64,000 nt of DNA from Pseudodesulfovibrio sp. (GTDB taxonomy: Bacteria; Desulfobacterota; Desulfovibrionia; Desulfovibrionales; Desulfovibrionaceae), in NCBI GenBank assembly GCA_016744135.1, contig JADGEX010000001.1, positions 248,001 to 312,000 on the forward strand, given 5' to 3'. Below, piece after piece: positions 54,525 through 63,355 of this stretch. The notes under the pieces were generated by a model. The model ran no database searches, was not told the DNA's origin, and worked only from the letters and a program-made list of their open reading frames with translations. Numbering within the stretch: position 1 is the stretch's first letter; the number at the start of each line of letters is the position of its first letter. The position numbers were made by a program, and so were the translations under genes.

Positions 54525-55622
54525 TTAATCCTCCAGATCCACGATGACGGGTTCGCCCGCCTTGGGCATCCAGACTCTATCCAGGTCGGGACAGACATCG
54601 CGCACTGCCGATTCTTCGGAAGACATGAAGACCATGTCATCTTTTTCAGCCACCAGAAGCGGTCTGAGTTTGATGCGGTCGTTAAGTCCCATGAGTCGGT
54701 TATTATCGGCGACCAGAATGGCAAAGGGACCGTTGAGCATACCTGGGCCGTAGGTGGCGCGAAGTGTGGTGTACAGTTCCTTGTCTTCGTCATCCATACG
54801 CTCGATTTCGTCCCAGAAAGGCGGCGCAAAACATTTTGCCGTCATTTCCCAGGATAAACCGTGTTTACGGATGAGCATGTCCAATTCATAAGCCACGACT
54901 TCGGTATCTGTCATCATGGTGCAGAGATAGTCGTGTTCGCATAGATATCGGCGATTAATACCATATGATGAAATCTCGCCGTTGTGGACAATAGACCAGT
55001 TCAGAATGGTGAATGGATGTGCTCCTCCCCACCAGCCGGGGGTATTTGTCGGAAAACGGTTATGCCCGGTCCAGATATAAGCCGAGTATTCTTCCAGGCG
55101 GAAGAATTCAGCGATATCTTCAGGAAAGCCAACACCCTTGAATGCACCCATGTTCTTACCACTGGACACGACAAATGCGCCGGGAACAGTGGTGTTAATT
55201 TTCATGACCACGGCAACGATGTAATCTTCTTCCGGTAATTCCCAGAATTCGTTGTCCGGTTTTTCAGGGACAGTCACGAAATACCGATTGAACATCGGCG
55301 GATTGGGAATAGCCAAGGTCCGTCGAGTGGGAATTGGTTCGTAATAATGCAGATCGAAGTATGTCTTGATCATTTCTTCTGAGCCCTTGATGGCCGCATC
55401 ATCATCACACATCATGTGGAAGCAGTATTTGTCTGCATGGTCAGGGTAGATGCCATAGGCTGCAAATCCGCCGCCAAGGCCATTCCCACGATCATGCATA
55501 CAGGTCATGGCTTGAATGGGCATGTCGCCCGGAATCAATCCACGCTTCTTGTTGATGACGCCGAATATTCCACAACCGGAAATATCCTTTTCGAAATCAT
55601 AATATCTATCAGGCGCTTTCAT
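54525..55622 (-). CDS. glutamate synthase glutaminase (class II amidotransferase) subunit
   Basis: Releases ammonia from glutamine. It has 365 residues and carries the GltB N-terminal domain alone. The expected nucleophile is Cys17 in SGCGIFG, so a 16-residue propeptide must be removed to expose it, as happens in E. coli GltB. RFPTNTPG and the NGEISSYG (Asn-Gly) oxyanion motif are present. It continues the split arrangement; the synthase domain is at 57390-58964. GAGAGGA precedes the ATG. Confidence 0.9.
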   Translation of the reverse strand: MKAPDRYYDFEKDISGCGIFGVINKKRGLIPGDMPIQAMTCMHDRGNGLGGGFAAYGIYPDHADKYCFHMMCDDDAAIKGSEEMIKTYFDLHYYEPIPTRRTLAIPNPPMFNRYFVTVPEKPDNEFWELPEEDYIVAVVMKINTTVPGAFVVSSGKNMGAFKGVGFPEDIAEFFRLEEYSAYIWTGHNRFPTNTPGWWGGAHPFTILNWSIVHNGEISSYGINRRYLCEHDYLCTMMTDTEVVAYELDMLIRKHGLSWEMTAKCFAPPFWDEIERMDDEDKELYTTLRATYGPGMLNGPFAILVADNNRLMGLNDRIKLRPLLVAEKDDMVFMSSEESAVRDVCPDLDRVWMPKAGEPVIVDLED

Positions 55623-55646
55623 GTAATCCTCTCAGAAATCGCTAAC

Positions 55647-56921
55647 TTACGCTTTAGGGTTCCAAGTTTCCCGAAAGAAATCATCAGGCCACATCAGTAC
55701 ATCCGGCTCACCGGCCAAAAGTTGTTTCTTGGCCTCTTCAGGGATGGGCATTTGGAATTTGACAAAAGCTGTATACATGCCGGCCATGTCGATATCACCC
55801 ACCAGGACATAGCCCACCAAGTGGTCTTTTTGAAATACCAGTTTGCGGTAGCTCTTTTTCTTTTTGTCCAAAGTAATGGAAGCCGTATAGGACTCGTCAT
55901 CTTCCGGCGGATTAACCGTCCCAACCGAAATAGTTGGCAGGCCATAGAACGAGATAGAGTTCATGGCTAAGGACCCTTTGAACTCGATGTCTGTGCCAGT
56001 CATGTTTTTACCGGCGCAGAAGCCTTGATTATATGCGTTTGTCCAGATGGGGATGACCCGATCGTCACCGAATAGCAAATCTTTGGCTTGAGCTACATCG
56101 CCCGCCGCGAATATGCCGTCGGCACTGGTGCGCATATGGTCATCTACATGAATGCCTCGGTCCACTTCGATACCAGCGCTTTTTGCCAGCCCGTAGTTGG
56201 GGACAACACCGATGGCAATGACGACCACGTCGGTCTGCAAGAAATCGCCGTCAGTCAGATGGACACCTTTGAGCTTGCCGTCTGCATCTCGTTGAATTTC
56301 CTTGGCAGAAACGCCGCAGCGAACGTTGAGACCGACTTCAGCAAGCCGTGAACCAGCCAGCGAAGCTGCGTTTTCATCAAACGCAAGACTCAATATGCGG
56401 GGAGACAGTTCCAGAATGGTGACGTCAACACCACGATCAAACAGGGATTCACCGGCTTTCAGGCCAATAAGTCCACCACCGATGACAACCGCCCTTTTTA
56501 TTTCCTTGGCTTTGGAAATAAGCGTCTGGGCGTGTTTCAGATTGGTGAAGTTATATACGTCGGTACCATCAGATCCCGGAATGGGAGGTGTAAAAGGGAT
56601 ACCGCCTGTGGCGATAAGCAGATTTTCGAATTCAATAGTCTCGCCTTTGTTCGTGGTTACGGTTTTGGCTTTGGTATCAATGCCGGTGACTGTTGTGCCA
56701 AGCTTGAGGGAGACTTTGCTTTTTTCATAGAATTCTTGAGGACGAAGAGCTAAACGGTCCGGACCGATCTTGCCTGCGAGCAGGTAGGAAATGAGAGGAC
56801 GACCATATGCCGGGGAATCCTCGGCACCGATAATCAGGATCTCGTTGTCGGTATCTACCTTGCGGATACCCTCGATGGCACCGATGGAAGCGATGCCGTT
56901 ACCAATGATGACGTATTTCAT
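55647..56921 (-). CDS. NAD(P)H:acceptor FAD oxidoreductase of the glutamate synthase operon
   Basis: A 424-residue two-dinucleotide flavoprotein of the NADH-rubredoxin/nitrite-reductase NirB type. The FAD motif is GNGIAS (8-13). The NAD(P) motif is IGGGLIGLKAGE (about 150), followed by an acidic residue (VTILELSP) that favours NADH over NADPH. FAAGDVAQA is the second FAD site. It probably supplies electrons to the synthase via the adjacent 4Fe-4S protein, in the role that GltD fills in standard enzymes. Confidence 0.85.
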   Translation of the reverse strand: MKYVIIGNGIASIGAIEGIRKVDTDNEILIIGAEDSPAYGRPLISYLLAGKIGPDRLALRPQEFYEKSKVSLKLGTTVTGIDTKAKTVTTNKGETIEFENLLIATGGIPFTPPIPGSDGTDVYNFTNLKHAQTLISKAKEIKRAVVIGGGLIGLKAGESLFDRGVDVTILELSPRILSLAFDENAASLAGSRLAEVGLNVRCGVSAKEIQRDADGKLKGVHLTDGDFLQTDVVVIAIGVVPNYGLAKSAGIEVDRGIHVDDHMRTSADGIFAAGDVAQAKDLLFGDDRVIPIWTNAYNQGFCAGKNMTGTDIEFKGSLAMNSISFYGLPTISVGTVNPPEDDESYTASITLDKKKKSYRKLVFQKDHLVGYVLVGDIDMAGMYTAFVKFQMPIPEEAKKQLLAGEPDVLMWPDDFFRETWNPKA

Positions 56922-56930
56922 GGTCGCTTC

Positions 56931-57377
56931 CTACCTTTCCTCGAATTTCAAGGCCTGATTGGGACATGCCTGCACACAGGCAGGACCTTCTTCACGCCCT
57001 TCGCACAGGTCACATTTGACGATTTTGCTTTCCGTGGGGTGTCTGCGAATGGCTCCGTAAGGACATGCCATCAGGCAGGACCAGCAGCCGACGCATTTAT
57101 TCCGATCATATACAGTGCGTCCGGTCTCAGGGTCTTTGTATAAACCACCGGAAATACAGGCGGCTACACAAGACGGCTCGTCACAATGACGGCAGCTGAT
57201 GGCAACACAAGTGTCACCTTTTTCAAAGACCTTTTTGCAAGGAGACAAGCCGTCTTTGCTCCGCTCTTCACGGTAGGCGACAATCAGATCTTTGGATTTG
57301 GAATGCGCAGTGATGCAGGCCAACTCGCAGAGGTGGCAGCCAATACAGTAATCTTTATCCGGATAGACTCTTTTCAT
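56931..57377 (-). CDS. four-cluster 4Fe-4S ferredoxin-type subunit
   Basis: A cytoplasmic electron-transfer protein of 148 residues with 16 cysteines in the HycB/CooF pattern: CIGCHLCELAC, CRHCDEPSCVAAC, CVGCWSCLMAC and the final CDLC...CVQAC group. These fit four [4Fe-4S] clusters. It links the FAD oxidoreductase to the synthase subunit. GGAGGACACC precedes the ATG. Confidence 0.9.
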   Translation of the reverse strand: MKRVYPDKDYCIGCHLCELACITAHSKSKDLIVAYREERSKDGLSPCKKVFEKGDTCVAISCRHCDEPSCVAACISGGLYKDPETGRTVYDRNKCVGCWSCLMACPYGAIRRHPTESKIVKCDLCEGREEGPACVQACPNQALKFEER

Positions 57378-57389
57378 GGTGTCCTCCGC

Positions 57390-58964
57390 TTAACGCCCGG
57401 CATGCTTGATGCCGAGAATGTCGAGTTCAGTGTCGGAAAGACCTACACCGCGAAGCTTATCGCGGTTGCCGCGCAGGGATTCAATGGAGTTCAACCCCAT
57501 GCCGCCAAGCATTTCTTCAATTTCATGACCCCAGGCCCGAATCAGATTGGTCAATTTCTTGGCCGCAATATCCGGGTTCTGACGTTTGGACAATTTGGGA
57601 TCGTTGGTAGCTATGCCCCATGGGCATTTGCCAGTGTAACAACGGCCGCAAATGGTACAGCCTACAGCGATCAAGGTCGCGGTGCCGATGTAAACGGCGT
57701 CAGCACCAAGGGCGATAGCCTTAACAACATCACCGGAGCACCTGATACCGCCTGCCGCAACGATAGAGACATTGTTGCGAATTCCTTCATCACGCAGGCG
57801 TTGATCTACCTGTGCTAACGCCAGTTCGATGGGAATACCAACGTTGTCGCGAATCATTGCCGGGGCCGCGCCTGTTCCACCACGCATGCCGTCAACTGTG
57901 ATGATGTCCGCGCCCGCCCTGGCAATACCAGAGGCGATGGCCGCAACATTATGAACAGCGGCAATTTTAACGGAAACTGGGACCTTATATTCAGAGGCCT
58001 CCTTCAGCGCGTAAATGAGCTGAAGCAGATCTTCGATGGAATAGATATCGTGATGCGGTGCCGGAGAAATTGCATCTGAACCGATGGGGACCATTCTCGT
58101 TTCTGACACCATGTCATTAATCTTTTCACCAGGCAGATGGCCGCCGATACCAGGTTTTGCGCCCTGCCCTACTTTGATTTCGATACCTGCACCGGCTTTG
58201 AGATAATCAAGATGCACGCCGAAACGGCCGGACGCTACCTGCACGATGGTATTTTTGCCATATTTGTATAAAGACTTGTGCAAGCCTCCTTCGCCCGTAT
58301 TGTAGGCTGTGCCGGTTGCTGTGGCGGCACGAGCCATTGCACGGTGAAGGTTGAAGTTGATAGCACCGAAGCTCATGGCAGCGAACATGATTGGTATATC
58401 GAGTTCAAGCTGCGGTGTAAGTTTGGTGTTCAGCTTGGGCTTGCCGGTCTTTTTATCTGTTGTAATATTCAATTTTCTGGGCTTTGCGCCAAGAAATGTT
58501 TTTAGTTCCATAGGCTCACGCAGTGGGTCAATGGACGGGTTGGTGACCTGACTGGCGTCGAGCAACATGCGATCCCAGTATACGGGAATATCTACGGGTG
58601 ACCCCATTCCAGCCAGCAGAACGCCACCTGTGTCAGCCTGTTTATATATATTCTGTAAGAATACGGGGCGCCACAGATTGTTGGTTCTGAAGTCAGAAGG
58701 CTTGTTAACGATGTTCAGGGCAGCTGTGGGGCACAAAGCCTCACAACGGTGACAGCCTATGCACTTGGTGTTGTCGTGCATAACTTTCTGTCGGGCTTCA
58801 TCCCAATAATGGGCTTCATACGAACACTGACGGACGCACACCTTGCAATTTATGCACAGGTCTTTGTCCCGTTCAATACAAAACTCATGGTAGTTTTTGT
58901 TGATGGGCTGAAAAAGCAAGACTGGTACCTCTTTACGTTTGTTGCCAAAAAAGTCATCTCGCAT
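57390..58964 (-). CDS. glutamate synthase FMN/Fe-S synthase subunit with N-terminal ferredoxin domain
   Basis: The central GltB catalytic domain as a separate 524-residue protein. I chose the ATG at 58964; a TTG at 59048 is possible. Residues about 35-90 hold a two-cluster ferredoxin insert (CINCKVCVRQC, CIGCHRCEALC). The FMN barrel follows, with TGEGG, IEIKVGQGAKPG, the DGMRGGTGAAP segment and the [3Fe-4S] site CTICGRCYTGKCPWGI. It condenses ammonia with 2-oxoglutarate. It is the first gene of the operon and its own ferredoxin domain replaces part of GltD. A TTGACA lies at 59061-59066 on this strand, without a convincing -10. Confidence 0.9.
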   Translation of the reverse strand: MRDDFFGNKRKEVPVLLFQPINKNYHEFCIERDKDLCINCKVCVRQCSYEAHYWDEARQKVMHDNTKCIGCHRCEALCPTAALNIVNKPSDFRTNNLWRPVFLQNIYKQADTGGVLLAGMGSPVDIPVYWDRMLLDASQVTNPSIDPLREPMELKTFLGAKPRKLNITTDKKTGKPKLNTKLTPQLELDIPIMFAAMSFGAINFNLHRAMARAATATGTAYNTGEGGLHKSLYKYGKNTIVQVASGRFGVHLDYLKAGAGIEIKVGQGAKPGIGGHLPGEKINDMVSETRMVPIGSDAISPAPHHDIYSIEDLLQLIYALKEASEYKVPVSVKIAAVHNVAAIASGIARAGADIITVDGMRGGTGAAPAMIRDNVGIPIELALAQVDQRLRDEGIRNNVSIVAAGGIRCSGDVVKAIALGADAVYIGTATLIAVGCTICGRCYTGKCPWGIATNDPKLSKRQNPDIAAKKLTNLIRAWGHEIEEMLGGMGLNSIESLRGNRDKLRGVGLSDTELDILGIKHAGR

Positions 58965-59078
58965 CCAAGATGTTTGGAGCTCGGCTTTAAATTTTTCACA
59001 ATTCGGGGAATATCGAGAGTCCTCCGAAGGAAAAATAGAAAACCACAAGTACCATTATCCTGTCAAGAGAAGTTTTAA

Positions 59079-59434
59079 ACACTTGGAATCGTTGATTTTG
59101 TAAATAAATGACAAAGTTAAAACAGACTAGTGCAGTCTGAAATGGTACTCAACGTTACAAAAATGAAGGGAAATGTGTGCATATCCTTTGCCTCCTTGAC
59201 TTTGCGAGTGCCTCAACGTAAGAATTGATTTATGAACACGTACCCAAACCGCTTTAGCTTCTTTTTCTTTTTTAGCTTCCGCTTTTTTAGAAGCGCCTGC
59301 GGTCTTGGGGTGTATGTGTAACAACTAATTATTACATGACATCCACAACAAGGGCCGTAGGCGATAAGCTTACGGCCCTTTTCTATTGTGCCGCAAGCTT
59401 GATGCTACGGTCGAAACAACGAGGGGCATCCGTT
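59079..59434. other. divergent intergenic region between glutamate synthase and symporter operons
   Basis: No supported gene. A Lys/Ala-rich minus-strand frame at 59127-59324 has only a TTG start and no ribosome binding site. The region must hold the promoters of both operons. A hairpin with a T-run occurs at 59350-59382. No riboswitch class recognised. Confidence 0.5.
59350..59382 (+). terminator. terminator-like hairpin in the symporter leader
   Basis: AAGGGCCGTA (59350-59359) pairs perfectly with TACGGCCCTT (59371-59380) over 10 bases and runs into TTTT. No plus-strand gene ends upstream of it. It therefore sits in the 5' leader of the small-protein/symporter operon, or ends a short unannotated RNA. 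An attenuator role is possible. Confidence 0.6.
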
Positions 59435-59581
59435 ATGATGTTGGGTTTCGGGAGTGTTGAAATTGCATTGGCGTTTTGGTTAAGCATTGGTGCGACGCTT
59501 TTGTGTGTAGTTTACGGAATTGTGAATTGGAACAATTCTGGCGATCCCACGACGACTGTTGAATCCGGGGAGGACAAGTAG
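59435..59581 (+). CDS. symporter small accessory protein
   Basis: A 48-residue single-helix membrane protein: MMLGFGSVEIALAFWLSIGA start, one helix at about 8-30, then a short polar tail. GAGG lies 10 bases before the ATG at 59435; the next ATG (59438) is an alternative. It ends immediately before the symporter ATG. Small proteins of this type accompany sodium:solute symporters, probably as a subunit or stabiliser. The upstream extension of the frame is not protein-like. Confidence 0.8.
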   Translation: MMLGFGSVEIALAFWLSIGATLLCVVYGIVNWNNSGDPTTTVESGEDK

Positions 59582-61189
59582 ATGGAAGGCAAACTCCTCG
59601 GAATTATTATCTATTTATGTGTCATATTTTATCTGGGGTATCGAGCCTGGAAAAACACAAAACAATCCACGGATTATATGCTTGCTGGCCGTGGCATGAA
59701 TCCTTTCGTCCTTGCCATGTCTTACGGAGCGACTTTTGTCTCAACTTCAGCCATCATTGGCTTTGGTGGAGTGTCCGGCATGTTTGGTATGTCACTGCTT
59801 TGGCTCACCTTTTTGACAATTTTTGTGGGAATCTTTATCGCCATGGTCTTTTTTGGCAAACGTACACGGCGCATGGGGTTGGCTCTTGATTCTCACACCT
59901 TTCCTGAACTCTTGGGAAGACGCTATAAGTCAAAATTCATTCAACAATTCTCAGGTGTTGTCATATTTGTTTTTATTCCGGTATACGCTGCCGCTGTTCT
60001 TATCGGTATTTGTCGGATGCTTGAGGTGGCATTTCCCGCTGTGAGTTATGGAGCATGGTTGCTTATCGTGACGGCGGTTGTCGCCATGTATGTCATTACC
60101 GGTGGCCTCAAGGCCGTTATGTATACGGATGCCTTCCAAGGCACGATTATGGCGGTAATGATGCTTATTTTGATCGTCACCACCTACTCACTTCTCGGCG
60201 GTGTGACCGAAGCGCATCAGGCATTGACCGATATGATCAATCTGGTGCCTACCAAATTACAACAAGGTGGACTTGTCGGTTGGACAACGGGACCGCACTT
60301 GCAGTCTCCAATTGGTCTGACCATCTATACTACTATTATATATGGTGTCGGTATTGGTGTTTTGGCGCAGCCACAGCTGGCCATTCGATTCATGACTGTA
60401 CCGTCTGACCGCGAGTTAAACCGAGCTGTTGCCATCGGCGGTGTCTTCATTCTTTTGATGACCGGTGTCGCATTTCTTGCGGGCGCATTGTCCAATGTTG
60501 TTTTCTATAAGGAGTTCGGCAAGATATCTATTGCCATGGCTGGCGGTAATTTTGATAAAATTATTCCTCTTTATATCGACAAGATTATGCCGGGTTGGTT
60601 TTCAGGCCTTTTCCTTGTCGCCATGTTTGCGGCAGCCATGTCCACCATGAGCTCCCAGTATCATGTAGGCGGCACCTCGCTATCCCGTGATTTTTTGGAA
60701 CAGCACGTATCCATTGGCAATGGTGGTTCTTCAATGAAACTTAATCGGTTGGGAGTGACTGTAGCCGTTATCGCCACCCTGATCTGGGCGTGGCTCCTGC
60801 CCGGTGGAGTTATTGCGCGTGCCACGGCCTTTTTCTTTGGTCTGTGCGCAGCATCTTTCTTGCCAATTTATGTCCTAGGCTTGTACTGGAAAGGCATGAC
60901 TAAAATTGGAGCCAAAATATCCATGGTCGGCGGTTTCGTCTTCTCCATGTTCTGGCTTTTGTTCATTCACCTCAAGGAAGCCGCACCAATTGGATTGTGT
61001 CAGGCTTTGACCGGACAGGTGACCTTGGTGGCAAACACGTCAAAAGGTTCATGGATTTGGTTGCTTCAATGGGTTGACCCCAATGTTGTCGCCCTGCCCG
61101 TTTCGTTAGCTTTGGCAGTCGGCATAAGTCTTGCCACCCGACGAATGGAACAAAAACATCTTGATCTCTGCTGGGACGGTCTGTGCTAA
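59582..61189 (+). CDS. sodium:solute symporter (SSF family)
   Basis: An integral membrane carrier of 535 residues with 13 predicted helices, LeuT fold. Typical segments are the first-helix ADYMLAGR-like TDYMLAGRGM, SYGATFVSTSAIIGFGG, and the sodium-site helix region MFAAAMSTMSSQYHVGG. Substrate is not readable; monocarboxylates, amino acids and pantothenate are all SSF substrates. It is translationally coupled to the small accessory protein and ends at a good terminator. Confidence 0.9.
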   Translation: MEGKLLGIIIYLCVIFYLGYRAWKNTKQSTDYMLAGRGMNPFVLAMSYGATFVSTSAIIGFGGVSGMFGMSLLWLTFLTIFVGIFIAMVFFGKRTRRMGLALDSHTFPELLGRRYKSKFIQQFSGVVIFVFIPVYAAAVLIGICRMLEVAFPAVSYGAWLLIVTAVVAMYVITGGLKAVMYTDAFQGTIMAVMMLILIVTTYSLLGGVTEAHQALTDMINLVPTKLQQGGLVGWTTGPHLQSPIGLTIYTTIIYGVGIGVLAQPQLAIRFMTVPSDRELNRAVAIGGVFILLMTGVAFLAGALSNVVFYKEFGKISIAMAGGNFDKIIPLYIDKIMPGWFSGLFLVAMFAAAMSTMSSQYHVGGTSLSRDFLEQHVSIGNGGSSMKLNRLGVTVAVIATLIWAWLLPGGVIARATAFFFGLCAASFLPIYVLGLYWKGMTKIGAKISMVGGFVFSMFWLLFIHLKEAAPIGLCQALTGQVTLVANTSKGSWIWLLQWVDPNVVALPVSLALAVGISLATRRMEQKHLDLCWDGLC

Positions 61190-61214
61190 CTGTTTAATGT
61201 TAAAAGGAAAACAT

Positions 61215-61249
61215 GGGTGCCGGAAGAATCAAGCCGGCACCCTTTTTTT
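61215..61249 (+). terminator. intrinsic terminator after the symporter
   Basis: GGGTGCCGG (61215-61223) pairs with CCGGCACCC (61234-61242), followed by seven T. Located 26 bases after the symporter stop. Confidence 0.92.
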
Positions 61250-61319
61250 ATGAGTAATTGACAGCCGCACGCATTGCGCACATAAAAAGCCATTCACGAA
61301 CAAAAGGATTAAAAAAAAT

Positions 61320-61778
61320 ATGAGAAAGATCGATGTAAACGTCAAATTCCTGCATCCCGTCTGGGAAGAAAATGAACTTGCCTATGCAACTGAACATTCT
61401 GCCGGACTTGATTTGCGCGCCTGTATTGATTCTGAGGACCTTGAAATCGGTCCCGGAGAAAAGGCTGCCATTCCTGCTGGGGTTGCCATTGAAATCCGTG
61501 AACCGAGTATTGCCGGTTACGTTTTTTCACGCAGTGGCCTTGGTACTAAGGATGGCCTAACCGTTAGTCAGGGCGTTGGCGTTATTGATCCCGATTATCG
61601 TGGTGAGATTAAAGTTTCTCTGTTGAATACTTCGGACAAGGTGCGACGAATCAAGCGCGGACAGCGCATCGCACAATTGGTATTCATGCCCATCTTTCAG
61701 GCTGCCATTCTTCCGGTCGACGAACTCGGCGATACGGATAGAGGAGCTGGTGGATTCGGGTCCACGGGAAAACATTAA
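61320..61778 (+). CDS. dut: deoxyuridine triphosphate nucleotidohydrolase
   Basis: Hydrolyses dUTP to dUMP and keeps uracil out of DNA. It has 152 residues, the trimeric family length. All five motifs are visible: AGLDLRA, SRSGLGTKDGL, GVIDPDYRGEI, RIKRGQRIAQLVF and the C-terminal RGAGGFGSTG. AAAGGA lies before the ATG. It is followed by argD after 17 bases. Confidence 0.96.
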   Translation: MRKIDVNVKFLHPVWEENELAYATEHSAGLDLRACIDSEDLEIGPGEKAAIPAGVAIEIREPSIAGYVFSRSGLGTKDGLTVSQGVGVIDPDYRGEIKVSLLNTSDKVRRIKRGQRIAQLVFMPIFQAAILPVDELGDTDRGAGGFGSTGKH

Positions 61779-61795
61779 CTCAATAGAGAATAGAA

Positions 61796-63013
61796 ATGAG
61801 CAATAAATTTGATGAAATAGTAAAAAAAGAAAATGCCCTTCTCTGCAACACCTATGGCCGGTATCCGCTGGCTATTTCCAAGGCCAAAGATTGCAGGTTG
61901 TATGATCTTGATGGCAACGAGTATTATGATTTTCTGGCAGGCATCGCAGTATGCAGCCTTGGTCACAGCCGCGAGGATTTGGCAGAAGTCATGGCCGAAC
62001 AAGCCAAAAAACTGGTTCATGTTTCCAATTTGTTTTATCAGGAGCCGCAACTAGAACTGGCTGAAAAACTTTTGAGCACATGCAATGCCGGAAAAGTCTT
62101 TTTCTGTAACTCTGGCGCAGAAGCTAACGAAGGAGCCATCAAGCTCGCTCGCAAGTACATGTGCACGGTCAAGAACGAAAATCGCTACGAAATCATTACC
62201 TTGGAAAAGTCCTTTCATGGCAGGACGTTGTCCACCCTGACGGCGACAGGTCAAACAGGTCCAATCAAGGACGGTTTTTCTCCATTGCCTGAAGGATTTA
62301 TTACGGTTCCCTTTGGTAATGTAAATGCTTTACGTGGGGCTATTGGCAAGAATACGGCTGCAATAATGATTGAGATGGTCCAGGGAGAAGGCGGCGCTCG
62401 TCCTTTGTCGAGCGATTACGTCAATGATATCGTTCAGATATGCAAGGAAAACGGTATCCTTCTTATCGTTGACGAAATTCAGACAGGCGTCTGTCGGACT
62501 GGGAGAATGTGGGCGCACCAACATTACAACATCACGCCCGACATTTTTACTTCTGCCAAAGCTTTGGCCAATGGTCTGCCCATAGGTGCCATGCTGTGTA
62601 CAGATGAGCTTGCCAAAGGCTTTACGCTAGGTTCTCATGGCACCACCTTTGGTGGCGGAGCTGTCGTGTCTGCTGTAGCAGCCAAAGTTCTGGACATCAT
62701 GATCAACGAGAAAATGGCAGAACGCGCATGGGAAATGGGTGAATTTGCCGCAGCAGAAGCACAAAAGCTGAAAGCCAAGTATCCCGATAAAATTGCTGGA
62801 ACCCGTGGCCTTGGATTGTTGTTCGGCATTGAACTGACTTTTAATGGTACGAATGTCTGGCAGGCATTGCTTGAGCATAAAATGGTTTGTAACCTCACTC
62901 AGGGGACCATTTTGCGTCTAGTGCCTCCCCTGACTATTACAAAAGAAGATATCACGGTTTTCATGAATGTTTTGGACACGATTCTTGAAACCGTTGAGAT
63001 TGAGTCAGCTTGA
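61796..63013 (+). CDS. argD: acetylornithine aminotransferase
   Basis: PLP enzyme of arginine synthesis, 405 residues. Landmarks are NSGAEANEGAIKLAR (105-119), SFHGRTLSTLTATGQ, VDEIQTGVCRTG and the PLP lysine Lys255 in FTSAKALANG. It could also act as succinyldiaminopimelate aminotransferase, but the DapL route makes that unnecessary here. Likely co-transcribed with dut. Confidence 0.93.
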   Translation: MSNKFDEIVKKENALLCNTYGRYPLAISKAKDCRLYDLDGNEYYDFLAGIAVCSLGHSREDLAEVMAEQAKKLVHVSNLFYQEPQLELAEKLLSTCNAGKVFFCNSGAEANEGAIKLARKYMCTVKNENRYEIITLEKSFHGRTLSTLTATGQTGPIKDGFSPLPEGFITVPFGNVNALRGAIGKNTAAIMIEMVQGEGGARPLSSDYVNDIVQICKENGILLIVDEIQTGVCRTGRMWAHQHYNITPDIFTSAKALANGLPIGAMLCTDELAKGFTLGSHGTTFGGGAVVSAVAAKVLDIMINEKMAERAWEMGEFAAAEAQKLKAKYPDKIAGTRGLGLLFGIELTFNGTNVWQALLEHKMVCNLTQGTILRLVPPLTITKEDITVFMNVLDTILETVEIESA

Positions 63014-63058
63014 CCACTCATGGCGTAGAGCGTATCTTTTGCAAAGAGGTACAATGTC

Positions 63059-63271
63059 ATGAGTGGCGTCGCCCCCATAGGTTCGGTCAATGAGTATCAG
63101 CCCCTTACCCGAGAGGATGAGCGGGAACGCATTGAGCCGGATAATCAGCCTCCTGTGCATGAAAAATCGACAGAAGCTGTGCAGGGAGCTATTCGTAAGC
63201 AGTCCGAAAATGAAACCATTTATGGATTCAAGTACACGGGCAGAGGCTCATTCATCGACAAGGTATTCTAA
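63059..63271 (+). CDS. small uncharacterised polar protein
   Basis: A 70-residue, charged protein with no signal or membrane helix, start ATG at 63059 with AGAGG eight bases upstream. The sequence (TREDERERIEPDN, ENETIYGFKYTGRGSFIDKVF) is not low-complexity and looks like a genuine protein with a folded C-terminus. I do not recognise the family. It lies between argD and prmA and is followed by a hairpin. Confidence 0.65.
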   Translation: MSGVAPIGSVNEYQPLTREDERERIEPDNQPPVHEKSTEAVQGAIRKQSENETIYGFKYTGRGSFIDKVF

Positions 63272-63299
63272 TTAATACCAACGAGAAAATACATCATAT

Positions 63300-63325
63300 A
63301 AGGCCGGGACATGGTTCCCGGCCTT
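63300..63325 (+). other. hairpin before prmA
   Basis: AAGGCCGGGA (63300-63309) and TCCCGGCCTT (63316-63325) pair perfectly around a six-base loop. The stem is strong but no T-run follows on the plus strand. It could end the upstream transcript with help from other factors, or be a processing site. Confidence 0.5.
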
Positions 63326-63355
63326 ACCATATGCAACCATTGGAGACACCACGAT

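Noticed and set aside
53919..54857. 312-codon plus-strand frame opposite two glutamate synthase genes
   Set aside because: Antisense shadow that crosses the boundary of two well-supported genes.
59127..59324. Lys/Ala-rich minus-strand frame of 65 codons
   Set aside because: Only a TTG start, no ribosome binding site, and it lies in the divergent promoter region; a decayed gene end cannot be excluded but is not supported.
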